Assembly: GCA_021018815.1 (NCBI GenBank)
Contig: JAITYX010000016.1
Location: forward strand, 626,001-690,000
Source of the DNA: Talinum fruticosum
Lineage: Eukaryota > Streptophyta > Magnoliopsida > Caryophyllales > Talinaceae
DNA: 64,000 bases
Reading direction: 5' to 3'
Below the pieces are notes generated by a model that had not been told where the DNA came from, searched no databases, and saw only the letters and a list, made by a program, of their open reading frames with translations. The translations under genes were made by a program, and so were the position numbers. How positions within the stretch are numbered: the stretch's first letter is position 1; every line of letters starts with the position of its first letter. Shown one piece after another: positions 24,415 to 37,947 of this stretch.

Positions 24415-24609
24415 TTTACTTTACAATCCCAATAACATATTAATGGTAGTTTATTAATTTTTTCTTATTAATTTTTATTTTATTTTTATTATTTTAGACT
24501 TTTTTTATTTTCAATAAAAACTTTACGATAACTTGATCTTTTCACATAAATTTTATATTTTCATAATATTTTCACAAAATTAATAATAAATATTTTAAAA
24601 CAGAAGAAG
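24415..24609. mobile_element. Stowaway-like MITE, left-truncated copy abutting the previous one
   Basis: It repeats the internal and right-hand part of the preceding MITE (CATATTAATGG..., then AATATTTTAAAACAGAAGAAG followed by TA) but lacks the left terminus. This looks like a head-to-tail pair or an insertion of one copy in another. Confidence 0.6.
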
Positions 24610-24614
24610 TATAA

Positions 24615-25807
24615 AAGTAAGAGAGTAACTAAGCCTAACAATATGATTTGTTTACGTCTAAAGTTAATTGTCTAATCCTCTTGCAAAGCGTGAGAGAATG
24701 TTCATCCAATTTTCTTCTTTTCTTTTTTTCCCTTTTAATTTTTTTTTTAATAGATTTTTACCGTTTAAAAAAAAAAGTTAAGCGAGTAAGAAAAATTTAA
24801 AGGAGGCATCGCAAGTGAAGGGGAGGGTCCTTCGTCGTTATTGCAGAGTAAATGAGTAAATGCTTTGTTAATTCAAAAACAACTCTTCTTTGCCGTCCAT
24901 TTAGCCTCTGCCTACCCCACCCCTCTCTTCATATTTATTTTTTTAATATAGAAGTCTACAATGTCATATAATATTAATTTAAATTTAAATATTTGATTTC
25001 GAAAAAAATAATATTCCAACCGACTGATATTGTTAATTATGGAGAATAATACTCCATCTTTTTTATCATTAATTTGCTGCATATAAGCTACGAAATTATG
25101 CAATAATAAGCTTGCTGAAATGCCTATAACACGATCATCATATCATCTTTTATTGACTAAAATTAAAAACTATCTCAAATAAAAATCAATCCCTCCTAAA
25201 TTGGACAATGATTAATATAATCCAACCTCTGTAATTCACCCAAAAGAGAGCGTATGGTTAAGAATTTATCAACAATATAACACATTGTTAAAATTAGAGA
25301 TGAACCTCCGTTCTAAGGTAACTACTAGTAAGTGAACCTTAGTACCAATGTACTTGCTCGATGTAATGTCTACAAAATATGGTGAATGGGTTTCAATGAA
25401 CGTTTTGGTAGCATCTTTAGTAATCTGTTCTTGAAACATGCGTTCATGTTAGGTTCCATCTTATCAATCCATCCTACACTCTTTGTTTGTTCGTTCTGCA
25501 CATTACTACTCTTTCTTACTTTTTACAGTTCCTTGTCATTGTTTTCTACCTCTTTCTATCTTTCGCTCTAAATATTCACACAAAAGAACATGCAAACGTG
25601 TTCTCCTCATTATTATAATAAAGTGATTACCACCTCAATCCACACTTTGTATTGTTGGTTAAATAAATTTATTTTATTAATTATTTTATAAATTCTTAAA
25701 TGTTTTTGGGAGTATATACTCGCATGAGAAAGACAGAGAGATTAGATCTATAAAACCAATCATTTATTTTACCGTTCAGTTCAACCACCATTGAAATATG
25801 ACGAGTA

Positions 25808-25808
<1 letters not shown>
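24615..25808. other. AT-rich intergenic DNA
   Basis: No gene or element ends recognised. Short open frames (for example at 25386-25571) have no family resemblance. Confidence 0.4.

Positions 25809-25882
<74 letters not shown>
25809..25882. repeat. (TA)37 microsatellite
   Basis: An uninterrupted TA dinucleotide run of 74 bases. It is self-complementary and likely to vary in length. Confidence 0.98.
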
Positions 25883-25887
<5 letters not shown>

Positions 25888-27886
25888 CATTTTGTAATTG
25901 TTTTATTGGCCCTCCGCAAATGAAGTTATGTGCATTAAAAAACTGTGATCCCATGTCTAACAAAACCAGCACTCGAACGGAAAATGATATCACACCAGTC
26001 AAAGGAGCCACCAACCCAATTCCCCACCACAATACAACATTGTCCCTGTCCCCATTTTATACTTCCCATACCTTTCGCAAAATTATGCATCACTTGTCTA
26101 ATTCTATAATTTTAATATCAAAAACTCTATTACTGTTAAAAGTATACATATTAACTTATTATAATTGACTGATTTTAATTTTTAAATAATTTTTTTAATT
26201 TTACGATGATATTTTTCATATAATTGTGTCATATCGTGTTAGTGAAAATTTTGTATTTATATATCAAGTATGGTTGTTTAAACATCTAAATTATGAAGTA
26301 AGAACATAAATTCATTGAGGGCGAAAATCATCTCGCAATAAATTATCAAATAATAATATTATTTTAGTCTCTATTCAGCATTTCTATCAATTATATCATA
26401 ATAAATTATATAATATATTTGAGTATCGGAAACTCAAATCTAAAATTTGACATATTCAAACTCTCAGTTTTAACTATAAAAAAATACATCATTGGCATAA
26501 TATCTATATCTGAGCTGTGTTCTCATCCAAAAATTCACATTTTATTAGCTGTCTTAAGTATCCAACCAAAATCCAATAAAATTAAATATATATAAAGAAC
26601 CTATAAAATTATATGATTATTGAAACTTTTTATAGCCTATATAGAGTAACAATAAATTATTTAATTACTGAGAAAATACCACATCAACTATCATAATCAC
26701 TAAAGAAATCTTATAGATAGGTCCTACTAAGATATGCTCCACCATATTATAGCAAGCACTAGTCATCCAAGTGTAGTTGGGTGGGGATTCCTCGTTATTT
26801 TTCCATTTGATTGTCATCCAAGGAAAACGGGGTTGGGGGGTCTATTTAATATAAATTTTTTAGAAATTTAAATTTAATTATTTTTGGTATAAATGAGTAA
26901 TAAAAAACAATACAATAAGGAGGGGCTTTGAACCCGAGATATAATGCATTAACCTTAATCGTGACACTAAGTTATGATCTTATTGATACGTAATTTAACT
27001 ATCTTGGACTTCATAGAGTGGATTAAGTTACTATGCAAACTACTACTTTGAGCTCCAACTTTATGGTGACCATTTGCTTATTTCTTGAAAATTATATTTT
27101 CATCGTTCTTAGAAACAGAAAAGATATATAGAATATATATCAGCTTAGACTTTTACCATAGCGGTTATCATTATATGTACAACAAATATATTGAGCTTAT
27201 TTAAAAATTACATAATATTATATAAAATAGTAAAATATTGAGCTTTTAGATAGATATTAAAAATTTGAATGCACTGACTGATAATGATTAATTCAATATT
27301 TGTAACTTTTTTTCTCTTGATATGGGATTTACTCTTATATAAAAAATTATAAATTGATGATTCATCCGAAATTAAAATTAAATCCTACAAACGTGGCAAG
27401 GAAATTCCTTTTGTGGGAGGAATTCCCTTGAAATATGGCCTAAATTTGCATGTTTATTATGTTTTTTTAATAAAAAAATTATTGTCGCCGTTGACAATTT
27501 TTAAATTTCCGTGAAGAGAAGGGGCCATAAGTGGAACGAAATCTGAAAGGATTACAACGTGGGAGGATGGATACTGCATGAAGTGGGCATTCCCATTGTG
27601 AGGCCCGGCCCGGCCCGGCTGAACCCGAGGTGTGTGCCCAGACTCAGAGGCATCGCCGCATTTAAAGCCTTCCCAGACCTTGACTCTTGGGATTCGTTCT
27701 CTCCCCCAAATCCACTCCGTGATTCCTCTCTCTCTCCCTCTCCCTCCCTCCCTCTGTTTCTCCTGCGCATTTTCAAATGCCAAAAGCGAAACTGGGCAGA
27801 TACTGAGAAGAAGCAGACGGCAGGAGATTAAATCCTCACCGCTCCGTACTCTCTCTCTCTCTCTCTCCCATCCTTGTCTGTCTCCA
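25883..27886. other. Intergenic region; possible SINE fragment; 5' flank of the IRX15-like gene
   Basis: Mostly featureless AT-rich DNA. Around 26920-27010, minus strand, the words ATATCTCGGGTTCAAAGCCC resemble the B box of a tRNA-derived SINE, which is weak evidence. From about 27550 the DNA becomes GC- and CT-rich (CCCTCCCTCCC, then (CT)n at 27850-27867), as in the promoter and 5' UTR of many plant genes. A TTTAAA at 27661-27666 is a possible weak TATA box. A run of six G at 26835-26840 is the only G/C run of six or more that I noticed. Confidence 0.4.
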
Positions 27887-28891
27887 ATGAAGTCCCCTCC
27901 AAAACTCATCCTCCTCCACCCTTCCTTCTACAAACACGGTGGAACCGGACCTCCCCTTCCCATCCCTCGCCTATGGCTCCTCGCCTTCTTCTCTCTCTTC
28001 ACCTTCACCTTCCTCTTCACTCTCCTCAACCACCACCACTCCCCTCCTCCTCCGCTCTCCGCCGCTCCTTCCTCCACCTCCCCCGCCTCTCTCCATCCAT
28101 CTCCGCCGCCCTCCTCCACTACGCCTCCGCCTCCAACTCCTCCGACAGGATGACCGCCGGCGAGCTCTCCCTGGCCGCCTCCGTCCTCCGCCGCTGCTCC
28201 CCCGCTGCAAACTCCTCGTCTTCGGCCTCTCCCACGAGACCCTCCTCTGGCGGGCCCTCAACCACGCCGGCCGCACCGTCTTCCTCGACGAGAACGAGTA
28301 CCTCATCGCCAAATTCGAGCAGAACTTCACGGATTTCGAGGCCTACGACGTCCAGTTCACCACCAAGGTCAGCCAATCCAAGAAGATGATCCGCTACGCC
28401 AGGGACCACCGTAGGGACGAGTGCCGCCCTGTCCAGAACCTTCTCTTCTCCGACTGCCACCTGGCGATCAACGATCTGCCCAACCATCTGTACGAAATTC
28501 CGTGGGATGTGATCCTCATCGACGGCCCACGTGGGTACTCCCGGATTCGCCGGGGAGGATGGCGGCGATATTCTCTGCCGCCGTGATGGCGCAGAGCAAG
28601 CGGCGGGAAAAGAGAGAGGAGACCCATGTGCTGGTGCATGAGTTCGGGAGGGAGGTGGAGAGAGCCTTCAGTGAAGAGTTCCTCTGTAGGGAGAATCTGG
28701 TGGAGGCGAGAGACTCGTTGGCTCATTTTGTGGTGGCGCCCGCGGCGGAGAATGAGAAATTGGAATTCTGTACAGGCGAAGAAAATCAGCAAAAGAAATT
28801 CACGAAGTTCTTCTTCGTGAAAATCATAAAAGAAATTCGAATGTTGATAGTATATTACTTAAATTTAGAGTATTTTTCTCAGTTTCTGTAA
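27887..28891 (+). CDS. IRX15: IRX15-like DUF579 protein (xylan biosynthesis), three apparent frameshifts
   Basis: The IRX15/IRX15-L branch of DUF579 is needed for normal secondary-wall xylan and acts in the Golgi; related GXM proteins methylate glucuronic acid on xylan (family knowledge). From ATG 27887 the product has a short cytosolic N-terminus, one membrane anchor ([19 protein letters not shown], about residues 30-48), a Pro/Ser-rich stem, then the DUF579 domain: [77 protein letters not shown], and [20 protein letters not shown], ending with FC and a Lys-rich tail. [12 protein letters not shown] and the tail favour IRX15 over GXM. The frame changes near 28080, 28200 and 28540. Each change equals one missing base, two of them at CCCCC runs, and the encoded domain is otherwise intact. 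With the bases restored the protein is about 335 residues, close to the family length. Confidence 0.85.
28799..28821. other. Perfect 9-bp inverted repeat in the tail of the IRX15-like gene
   Basis: TTCACGAAG, five bases TTCTT, then CTTCGTGAA. It would form a stable mRNA stem-loop in the last part of the coding frame. It may be a chance codon pattern. Confidence 0.6.
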
Positions 28892-31800
28892 ATTATTACT
28901 TTTGGGATTTGAATTTCCGAGGGAGAAATCCTGAAAGCAGTGGGCCAAAAAACACCAAAGGGACCACTGTACGAATCTATACTTTAATACTTTGGTTGTA
29001 TTTGCAGTAGAAAAAATGCAAATTATTACCCAGAAGGAGTTGATTTTGAATCATCGGTTTCAATTCTCAATTCCCAATCTCTCCTCTGGTTTCACTGGGG
29101 GCAGAAAACAGGGAGCAGCACTATAATCAAGCCTTTATTTTTGGTCAGCTTTTTCTGGGTATGAGCTCATTATTCATCTCTTTTGTTACTTCCTCGATTG
29201 TATAAGCAAGCATCCATGATTTTGTGAAAAAGGAGAGTAATCCAAATTTGCTTTGAAATATTGACAGCTTATTTAAATTAGCGTTTTTGAAAGTATTTAT
29301 AACCGTTAACAATAGCGTTTCTAAAAATATTTATAACCGTTAACAATAAAATTAGAGTTCGAATAAGGACATGGCTTTTTTGAACAAAACATGATCCCTT
29401 GATCTCATTTGATTGAGTGGATATGTAAATTGATTTGACAATTTGAAGAATGTGTAGAGTTTAACTTATCTGAAGTGAATCGATTAAGTTAAGAAAACGT
29501 GCAATCTATATCTTCACTTACATTGTAGAGTGAAATATCATACAATGTTACGAGTGGATTGAATGGACAGTTTTCTATTTAGTTGAATGACTGAACAAAT
29601 TATTTGCATTGAGTTAAAATCAACTTAATAGTTTAGGAACATGTTAGATCATTATTGTGGATTGAGTTTGATCGATTACCAAAATATCAATCGGTACAAT
29701 CACGAGTGGATTATTTCATATTAACGGATTTATAGTTTTGGGTTCATATTATAAGTATTATGTGTTGCTTGTGTAGAAATTAAGTTGCATAAAATCCTTC
29801 ATTGGGGGTTATCACTGTGACTGTTGTAAGCATTAGTAGTATGTGATTGCGACAGACATTAGAAAATTAGCCTGGCTTCATTGCATAATTGAAGGGGTTT
29901 TTGCATCTTTATAATGTGACACCAATCTAATATTCGCAGGTACGTAGGAGCCAATAGTATTATAATATTCATCTTCGCTTATCAACAAATTTTGAGCAAA
30001 CAATTTCTTCGGCTGAAATATTCTACTGATTGTGGTCCAATTTTATCCTCCTTTGCCTCAGCCCCACTAGACATGCCAATCATACAAGTGAGATAGGGTT
30101 ACCTATAAAAAAATGAAAAAAGATAAAATTATATCGTAATTTCTAACTTATATAAATTTCCCTCTTTCTATTTTTTTTTAAATTCTAAAAATTCATCTAT
30201 TTACACCAATATTTATATCGAAAAAATTATATCTATAAATCAATTTTATATGATAGGTCGAGAACAATCATATAATAACACGAGAAAAAAGAATTCACTA
30301 AACATTTGATTAGTTGGTAATATAGTTAACAGAAAAAGGTTGAGATGGATTCCTTTCATCCAACTTACCAAGAGAGTTTTAGTTTTGGCATTTTTCTAAC
30401 GGTTCAACTGGTAGTCGTTTATACATCTCTGTCGCAAAGGCAAAGGGGAGTAGGTTTAGCTTAAACTAGATAATTAAGATTATCAAGTAGTCAGATTTTG
30501 AAGGCTAATTTGGATTAGTTAGTACTTCATGTGGGTCCGGGTGGCTTTACTTCTGTTAGATTCAGTCTTAATGACTTAATTAATAAGTCTGGTTACAAAT
30601 CTTATTAATTATTCCCCATATATCTTCAAACATTGAGCATAATATTTAGATTAATGAGTGGGAAGAGTGAAAGTAGTGGATAATGTTAAATATTCCATCG
30701 TTTTAAAATACTTTGTCGTTTTTGGGTTGTGAGGGAATAAAATACAAAATTTATGTTAAAAGATCATGTTATTTTAAAATTTTTCATTTTAAATGAAAAA
30801 AATTTAATAAAAAAAGAGACGAAAAGAGCAATTAATTTGTTTCATTAATAAAATGAATTGTATTTTATTAATATTAAGTGAGTTGGGTTTAAATTGACGG
30901 GTTAGATTGGGTTGAGGTAGGATTTATTCGATTGACCAAAATTTACACTCGTTAGAAAAAAAAATTGCGAATTAAAAAAATTGTTATATATGAATTTTTC
31001 AGTTGAAATATTTGCTAAAGTTTTTATGTGAATTGGGTGATAGACAAATTAAAAAAATATCTAGGTATTAAATGCATCATAATGGGCCTAACTCAAATGA
31101 ACATATTAGCATGCTTTAGGTAGAACCAACTATCAGCCTCATTCATTATTTACTAGACCTATAATACTCCTATCAATCAATTCTATATATATCAACCCAT
31201 TTAATTTTTAAGGCTCTACTCCTTTTCACCAATAGCATATTGCATGTTACTCCTTGTGCTACTTAGCTTACAACTCTTACTGTTACTTATCGTTGCCTAT
31301 ATATTGTTCCTTATAGCTCATTACCATTTATTTATGTAACTTTTAATAGCCGATTATGAGCTTGTCACACTTCTTACTGTCGTTATAACTCGTTATCGGT
31401 TATCACTAGTTTAAACCACCAAGTTTGTTGGGGTAGTCTAATTCAGGGATACATGAAGAAGACTAGAAGAGTGCTAGTTAATAATAATAATGACAATGCT
31501 CCTTTGAGGGTAGTCTAATTGTAGAATAACTGATTTTTCAAAAAAAAAAGATCAAAGGTTAATTTTCTATAGATTATACACATACGTATAATTCATCCAT
31601 AAGAAAATAACGTCCACAATGACTCATAATCAAATATGTTTCTAATCAGTTAGGCACTAAATTTCGTACCAAAAATGATTGCAAAATTATGGATGTGGAT
31701 TATGAGCATTTACCATGGCTAATTAAAAATATATATAGTGGTTGAGGAGGGTCACTAAAATTCGAGTGTTGCGTGTTATTATTTAGCTTACTCTTGTAGG

Positions 31801-33414
31801 AGCATATTCTTTTTATGAGTATCTTGTGATTTAAATGCATACACAAATATGTAATTTCTTCATGTTATATTAAGAAATAAATATTGTCATGGCAAAAATA
31901 CCACCATTATTTAATTCGCATCAAAGGATTCACGTACGGTTGTTATCACTTGATAACGACTACCTACTTTAATATATTGATTTGGACTTTACCTCAATAA
32001 ATAAATGTGCAATCCTAATATACATTTTATTCTATACTTTATCAATACATCAAACTTAATTCTTTTGAATATTTCCGACTTCTTTCTTGTGTACTCACGG
32101 TTAGAAGATATGCATCATCATTATTTTGATCCATCTGATATATGTACTTTGCGGAATTCAAGTTTTACGTCATGTTTTTTGAAGTATAATATTAGGTTAT
32201 ATTCGTTGAATTAACGGTTCGAAAAGATTATATACACATATATTATGATTTTTTTAATCTTAGTGAAGATTGATCCAATAAAATAGTAGAAAAGGTCTAT
32301 TTAATTTGGTCTAACCTGATATGGAATGTGTAATGGGCCATGAACGGTATAGATTGTGTGGAAGTGGGAATGACATATAAAATATGAACAAGGGAGGGTG
32401 TCGGTGTAGTCTCAAGGACAACTTGCCAAACTCAATTTCTATTAAATTATTATGATGACTTGGCTCTATTTATTTACTCATCTCCCTCTTTCCGACCCGC
32501 TACTTCAACCCAATATATACATAATCAAAATTTAAAGAATTAACTCTTAAAATATACGATTAATTATAAGATAGACTCACACAAAAATTTATCGGTATTT
32601 TAAAATATGAACTTACCCGCTAAGCATTGGCATTGGCCATTGATAGTTGATGGGCCCATGCAAACGTGAAAAAATGATGGGAGTAGTAGACTGAAACGTC
32701 TAGGCAACCAACGGTGGGGATTTGATTGGATTGGCTTTGGGCCACCAGATTTCTTGTGATCAAGTCAACCACCTCTCAGTCTCCCTCTCTTTCACATTCT
32801 ATGCTCATAAGCTACTATGCTAAGTTAAGCTTTGTATGAGGTCACGTGATGCACGTGAGAAAGGCACCCATGACCCACCTCACCTATGGTTAAAGACCAC
32901 ACATAGGCATATATAGACTAGCCAGCCCCAACACATAGCCATCATCATAGCCACCCAATTCAGTGTCGGTGACACTCACTTTATTAGCCAAAAGTTTTTT
33001 TTTTAAAAAAAAAAACTAAATACGCATTTTTCCTACATTTGGGCTGGTGTAGGGTAACAACCCATCTGCACTAGGCCCATGAAATTCATTCACACCTAAA
33101 CCCTGCTACCCATAAATGAATGGCTAATCAATATATACACCATAAATTATACCTTACACAATGCCTTCTTGTCACATTATAAATAATTCGACATACATAA
33201 ATCTATCGGTCTAATCGTACATATAGATCTTACTAAGATAAGACCCGAAAAGATCAAGATGTGTACAGTCTTAAACGCTAGTGTCTCACTCCCGACCTAA
33301 CTCAACAGCAATGTAACGTAACAATTTTAACTTCTAATACCCCATGACGAAAACAAAATTACCAATTGTAGCTTTAGGAATACCAACAATGCCATCATAA
33401 TAAGATACAATGAA
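28892..33414. other. AT-rich intergenic DNA
   Basis: 4.5 kb with no supported gene. At 29281-29349 a 35-base unit with TATTTATAACCGTTAACAAT occurs twice in tandem and recalls the decamer repeats of the element at 21265. At about 30690-30780, CCATCGTTTTAAAATACTTTG begins a Stowaway-like half element. Open frames at 32005 and 33327 have no recognisable product. Confidence 0.45.
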
Positions 33415-34744
33415 TTAATGTGAGCCTGGAGCAAGAGCAGAGTAACTGAGAGTAGGCTGAGGATGTGGCGGGTCCAAAGACACCTCACCAGTGAGATAAG
33501 GAGCACTACCCATGCAAGGAATTTGTTGGGCCTGAGGGCATGAGTACTTGGGCTCATTCAAGAACTTCTTACACTCCTCAGCAGGCCTTTGACAGGGCTG
33601 GCCCACTATGCAATTGTTCCCCACGTCCAACACCTTCTTCTTTATTAACTTGATGCACTCTGGCCCAACTTCGGTGAAGTAGTTATTCGACAGGGTTAGG
33701 TTAACCAACTTAGGCAGTTTGCATATAGAGTCTGGAATCGGCCCATGCAGCTGGTTCCGGGCCAGAATAAGGTACTGCATGTTACCAAGGCACGCGTACG
33801 AGCTGGGGATCGGGCCGGTGAGGAAGTTCCCCTCGGCATCGAAAACCCTAACCTTCTTCAGCTTCGCAACCTCGCAAGGGAGGCAGCCCGAGAGCTTGTT
33901 GTTAAGAAACAAGACCTCAAGAAGGGTCTTCGATGCCTGCCCAATGGACGGGGGTATCGGGCCGCAGAACTTGTTGTTGGCCAGGGTTAGGAAGGCAGCA
34001 GGAGTTGCCCCCAGGTTGGCGGGCAGCTCCTGCTCAAACCCATTGTTGTTGATGAAAAGAGCCACTAGGTCGAGGGTGAACACTTCGGGGGACCCGGCCC
34101 GAGAAGGTGTTGAACCGGAGGTCCAAGAAGGTCAATTGCTTCGCCCCGAGAACCGCACGCGGGAACTCCCCTACGTACTTGTTGTTACTAAGGTCCAGCT
34201 CAAAGAGGTAAGGGAGTTCGTTTATGGATTCGGGTACAACCCCGGAAAAATTGTTGGAGTTTGCGTGGAAAATCGAAACGTCTGGAAGCTTCTCGATAAA
34301 GTTGTCAATCCCAAGGTTCGTACCCGCGAACCTGAACCCGTTAAACTGGACGGAGTAGACGGTTGTTTGTTTGTACTTATCGAGGAAGGCGCACTTGAAG
34401 CCTTTGTAAACGCACGGATCGGGGCCATTCCAGGTCTGGGTAACCTGAAACGGGTCGCACTCAATCCGCTTCTTGAATTCCTGGATGACTTTTCTTGCTA
34501 TATCAAGCCGGGTCTCAATCGGCGGCGAACACGGCGGAGGGAACTTCCCGGCGGCGGGAGACGGGGAGGGTGTATCACCACCAATGGTGATTCCGCCGCC
34601 GCCGATGATGATCTCGAAGTCTTTTCTGTTTGGCCTGGAAGTGAGATTCAAGTGATGAGGAGCTCGAGTTGCCCGGGCCAATAATAATGATGATAATAAT
34701 GGCAGAAGAAATATGAGGGTGGGTTGGAGACATTTGGTAGCCAT
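33415..34744 (-). CDS. Secreted leucine-rich repeat protein, LRX/At4g06744-like; one apparent frameshift
   Basis: Probably an extracellular cell-wall LRR protein related to LRX/PEX proteins but without the extensin tail (family knowledge). The ATG at 34742-34744 starts a signal peptide (PTLIFLLPLLSSLLLA). A short Gly/Pro region follows, then an LRR N-cap with CDPFQVTQTWNGPDPCVYKG. About ten plant-type LRRs follow: LFELDLSNNKYVGEFP, LTFLDLRFNTFSG, VALFINNNGFEQELP, EVLFLNNKLSGCLP, MQYLILARNQLHGPIP. It ends with a Cys-rich cap (NNCIVGQPCQRPAEEC, YSCPQAQQIPC) and a short tail to the stop at 33415. The frame breaks near 34090, between FNTFSGRVP and EVFTLDLVALF, at a run of five C. Two more C would give the family word VPPEVFTLDL; removing one would also restore frame. 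The expected product is about 443 residues. The role is not known in detail. Confidence 0.85.
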
Positions 34745-34818
34745 GATTTTCTAAATGTTTTTTGGGATTATTGTTTTGCTTATCATATGATGAGATGTTC
34801 ACTCCAATGGTGTTTTCA

Positions 34819-34824
34819 TTTATA
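34819..34824 (-). promoter_or_regulatory. Probable TATA box of the LRR protein gene
   Basis: TATAAA on the minus strand, about 75 bases upstream of the ATG, a usual distance with a short 5' UTR. Confidence 0.5.
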
Positions 34825-34994
34825 AGAGGCTCTATCCTTTGGCTTTCAGCCTTTCCCTTCAAAAGTGCACATGAAAACAAAATAGATTGGTACCTGCTGT
34901 TTCATCGCTAAATTGGCCTAAGAAGACTGTCGTTGACTTGATCTATTACTAAATTTACATACGTTTAAATCATTAACTGGTTATCATTCGAGGA

Positions 34995-35030
<36 letters not shown>

Positions 35031-37653
35031 GTCATGACTTTAATGAACTAAAGCAATAGTTCAAACACGTTAATTTGGAACAACTCTAATACATATATAT
35101 CCCTATGAATTACAAATTGTGATTTTAACTTAACTTGTTTGATTAAAGGTAAAATCTCAATCTACATCATTACATTTTTTCCAATTTCAAAGAAGAAAAG
35201 ATAATCATTTTTTTTGTATGGGCCGATATAGCAGTTAGAAGTAGTACTTGGTTAGATGCAAAATAATTATGGTGATTAAATGAGAATGGCAGAGAGAGAG
35301 AGAGAGAGAGAGATATTGAAAAGTCTGGAGTCACGAGTAAGAGCAGTGTGTTTGGCTTCATTGGCTGGTTGGCTTCCTTTCCCTCTCAGAAGGCAATGTT
35401 TTTATCTTTTTGCACTTTTTTTTAATTTTGTTGCATTATTGAATCGTCTAGCTAACTTTAAAGACTTTGGTTGACTTCATCTTTTTCAAGTCTTTGTTGT
35501 CTACTCCATATTCAATTCTACGTAAATCCATTCCCTCCCAAATGTGCCAGTTGCATGATACCCAAACAACACGTTACATTGTTATATCCATGTTTTTTTT
35601 ATGGAAGACGGGGTGAAAATTAGCTTGTATACTACAAGATGATTGTGTGTATCCTACGGGGATGCCGTAAGATTAGGGTCGAGAGACGGATCAGACTTAA
35701 GACTTTATATTTTATGGAGTATGTTTTGGTTTAAGTATTACATTGTTCAATTATTATGTTAAATGTTATTGATATTTATATTTCATATTGTTTAGAAGTC
35801 GTCTATTATTGAGCGGCCTATTTCTTCGGTTATCCATCTAGCTAGAAGGAGGAGAAGAATTGTCTAACCCCGACTCCTCCTCTCTTTCTCTCTATCATGA
35901 CCTTATCTTGAACAAGGGCAAACGAGCGATAAGAGGAGGAAATTTAAACAAGTACACTGCAGAGCAGACACATCAATGTCAATTTCTAAATAATGGAGGC
36001 GAAAGCAATGGAGGACCCAGCTCTTGTTCCCTCATACTACATATCAATATAGGCTATGTAATGTACCCCCACAATATAGTTAAGAGACACTCTTAAATTT
36101 CTACTTCCTAGTATCATATAAACTAGGCTGGATCTTTTACACAAAATATCAGGCATGTCTTACCCCACCAGTGGCCAATGGCAACAAGTTATCAATCATG
36201 CCAAATAAATAAATAAAAAGGACTCGATAAAGTCTTTTAAAATTATTGCTAAATGCTGATCAATTTATGTAATCTATTTTAACTTTTAAAAAAATAGGTT
36301 TTAATTAACATAAATTTGATTAACACTAAAAACTAATCAACCGTATATATCTATATAACTTTCAAAATTGTACTCAGTGTCAAAGTTCAGTTATAACAAA
36401 TTTATTTCAAAAACTAAACACTAAAAAATTTTATGTTAGGTGTTTTGTTTGTCATTATTGATTGTGTTATTCTTGGCGTGTGGCGGTTGAGTATGTTGAA
36501 AATTGTCTTTTTATAACTATTTTAGGCAATAAACCTATGTGATGTATGCACGCTCATAGCCTAACAGTTATTACAAAAGCATACGAGCCTAGGGGTGTTT
36601 TGTTTAGCAATGAGCCTAGGTGATGTATGCAACGAGCCTAAGCGTATTTTGTTTTGTCGTTGAGTTTGTTGAAATTGGTCTTTTTATAGTTTGCAATGAG
36701 CCTAAGGGTGTTTTGTTTAGTATGTTAAAAAATATCATTTGATAAATATTTAAGCACATTATGATGGCCTAAAGTTTCGTGAAGTGTCACTAAAAGATCA
36801 GCTTCCAAACTGGCCTAAGTTGCTGGCTGTCTGAGCTGGCTCCCATTTTACACTGTTTTAAAGACACTTGCGTATCTTGCACAATTGAGCTCCAAATGAT
36901 GTGCTACTAGTCTCATTGGAAAGCTAAGACCTTAATATAGATGCGAAAATATAATTTGGGGCTGCTCCTTGTTTCTTAAATGACTGATTAGCCTTCCAAT
37001 ATAGGGGACTAAACTGATTGACTGACCATTTGACCTTTAGTTTGGAGAATTTCAATTCTGGCCATGTTGATGATTTCCTTCTTGATCAAAAACTTGGTTG
37101 TAACTGTGAAAATTGGTTCCCCTTCCTGGTCCTCTTTCCAAAGTCACATACAAGCAACTGAATCACCTAAGCACCAGGTTACTCAAAAATTCACCAAAAA
37201 TAGTCTACAAAAGCAATGGCTTTCAAACATAGCAGAAAATTATGATAAATAATAAGAAATATTTTAACCGAAGAATCAAGTCATTTGGAGTCCTAGAACT
37301 CCCTGTGAATTTTCCACAAGTGTAGTTGTTGCAGTTGTGGTTCGAGTGTGCATAGTCTACTTTTGCAGAACTTTTGAGGGACTAAATGGAATCTAAATTG
37401 ATTGCCACTTGTTTTGATGAACAACTAAATTTTTGACCTTTCTTTGGAGTGTTCTTACACATTCGTCTAAGGCCTGATGAATAATTTATGCATGTTGGGG
37501 TTGGATGCGTTTTCTGGATGTGTTAGTTGGTGAGTTATTTTATCTTTTTCGCATTAAAATCTATGTTGTGTTAATATTTGACTTAGAAGCTATAACAAAA
37601 CAGTAAAGGTCTATGTTGTATTGACTATAACTTCTTTCTTTTTCAATTTGTAG
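34825..37653. other. Intergenic region with simple repeats
   Basis: It contains (TA)n at 35000-35027 and (GA)n at 35291-35313. A loosely repeated segment at 36480-36720 has GAGCCTA...TGTTTTGTTTAG words recurring three times. The part 36780-37600 may be intron or leader of the transposase-like exon that follows. No host gene recognised. Confidence 0.4.
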
Positions 37654-37947
37654 GTTCTTGAGAAGGTTTTTAAATCAAAATCTGGAAGTGGGGTAATTGG
37701 CCTTGGTGAAGGAATAAAGGCAGAAGATGTAAAGAATTCCTATTCTACTAGAGCTAAACTTGAAGTTGAACTTAATGCTACTAGAAGAAAAAATGAAGTC
37801 CTTACTGATCGTTTGGCTACAGTTGAAGTAGAAAATGACAAACTTCAAACTCGTGCGGAGTCGGTTGAAACTGAAATGGTCAAAGTCAAGGATTTTGTTT
37901 TACAACAACTAAATATTCATCCGCTATATCTTGAGTGGTTTTTTAAG
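37654..37947 (+). pseudogene. Transposase-derived coiled-coil exon (CACTA-associated type)
   Basis: An exon bounded by an acceptor (TTTGTAG at 37647-37653) and a donor (AAG|GTATTT at 37947). It encodes VLEKVFKSKSGSGVIGLGEG and then a heptad-rich stretch with KLEVELNATRRKNEVLTDRL and LATVEVENDKLQTRAESVE. This layout, a short basic GLG motif before a coiled coil, is seen at the C-terminus of plant CACTA-associated transposase-like proteins (Transposase_24 type). The rest of the gene was not found, so it looks like an orphan fragment. Assignment is tentative. Confidence 0.45.

Noticed and set aside
26920..27010. tRNA gene on the minus strand
   Set aside because: Only a B-box-like word is present; no cloverleaf or A box could be built, so at most a SINE fragment.
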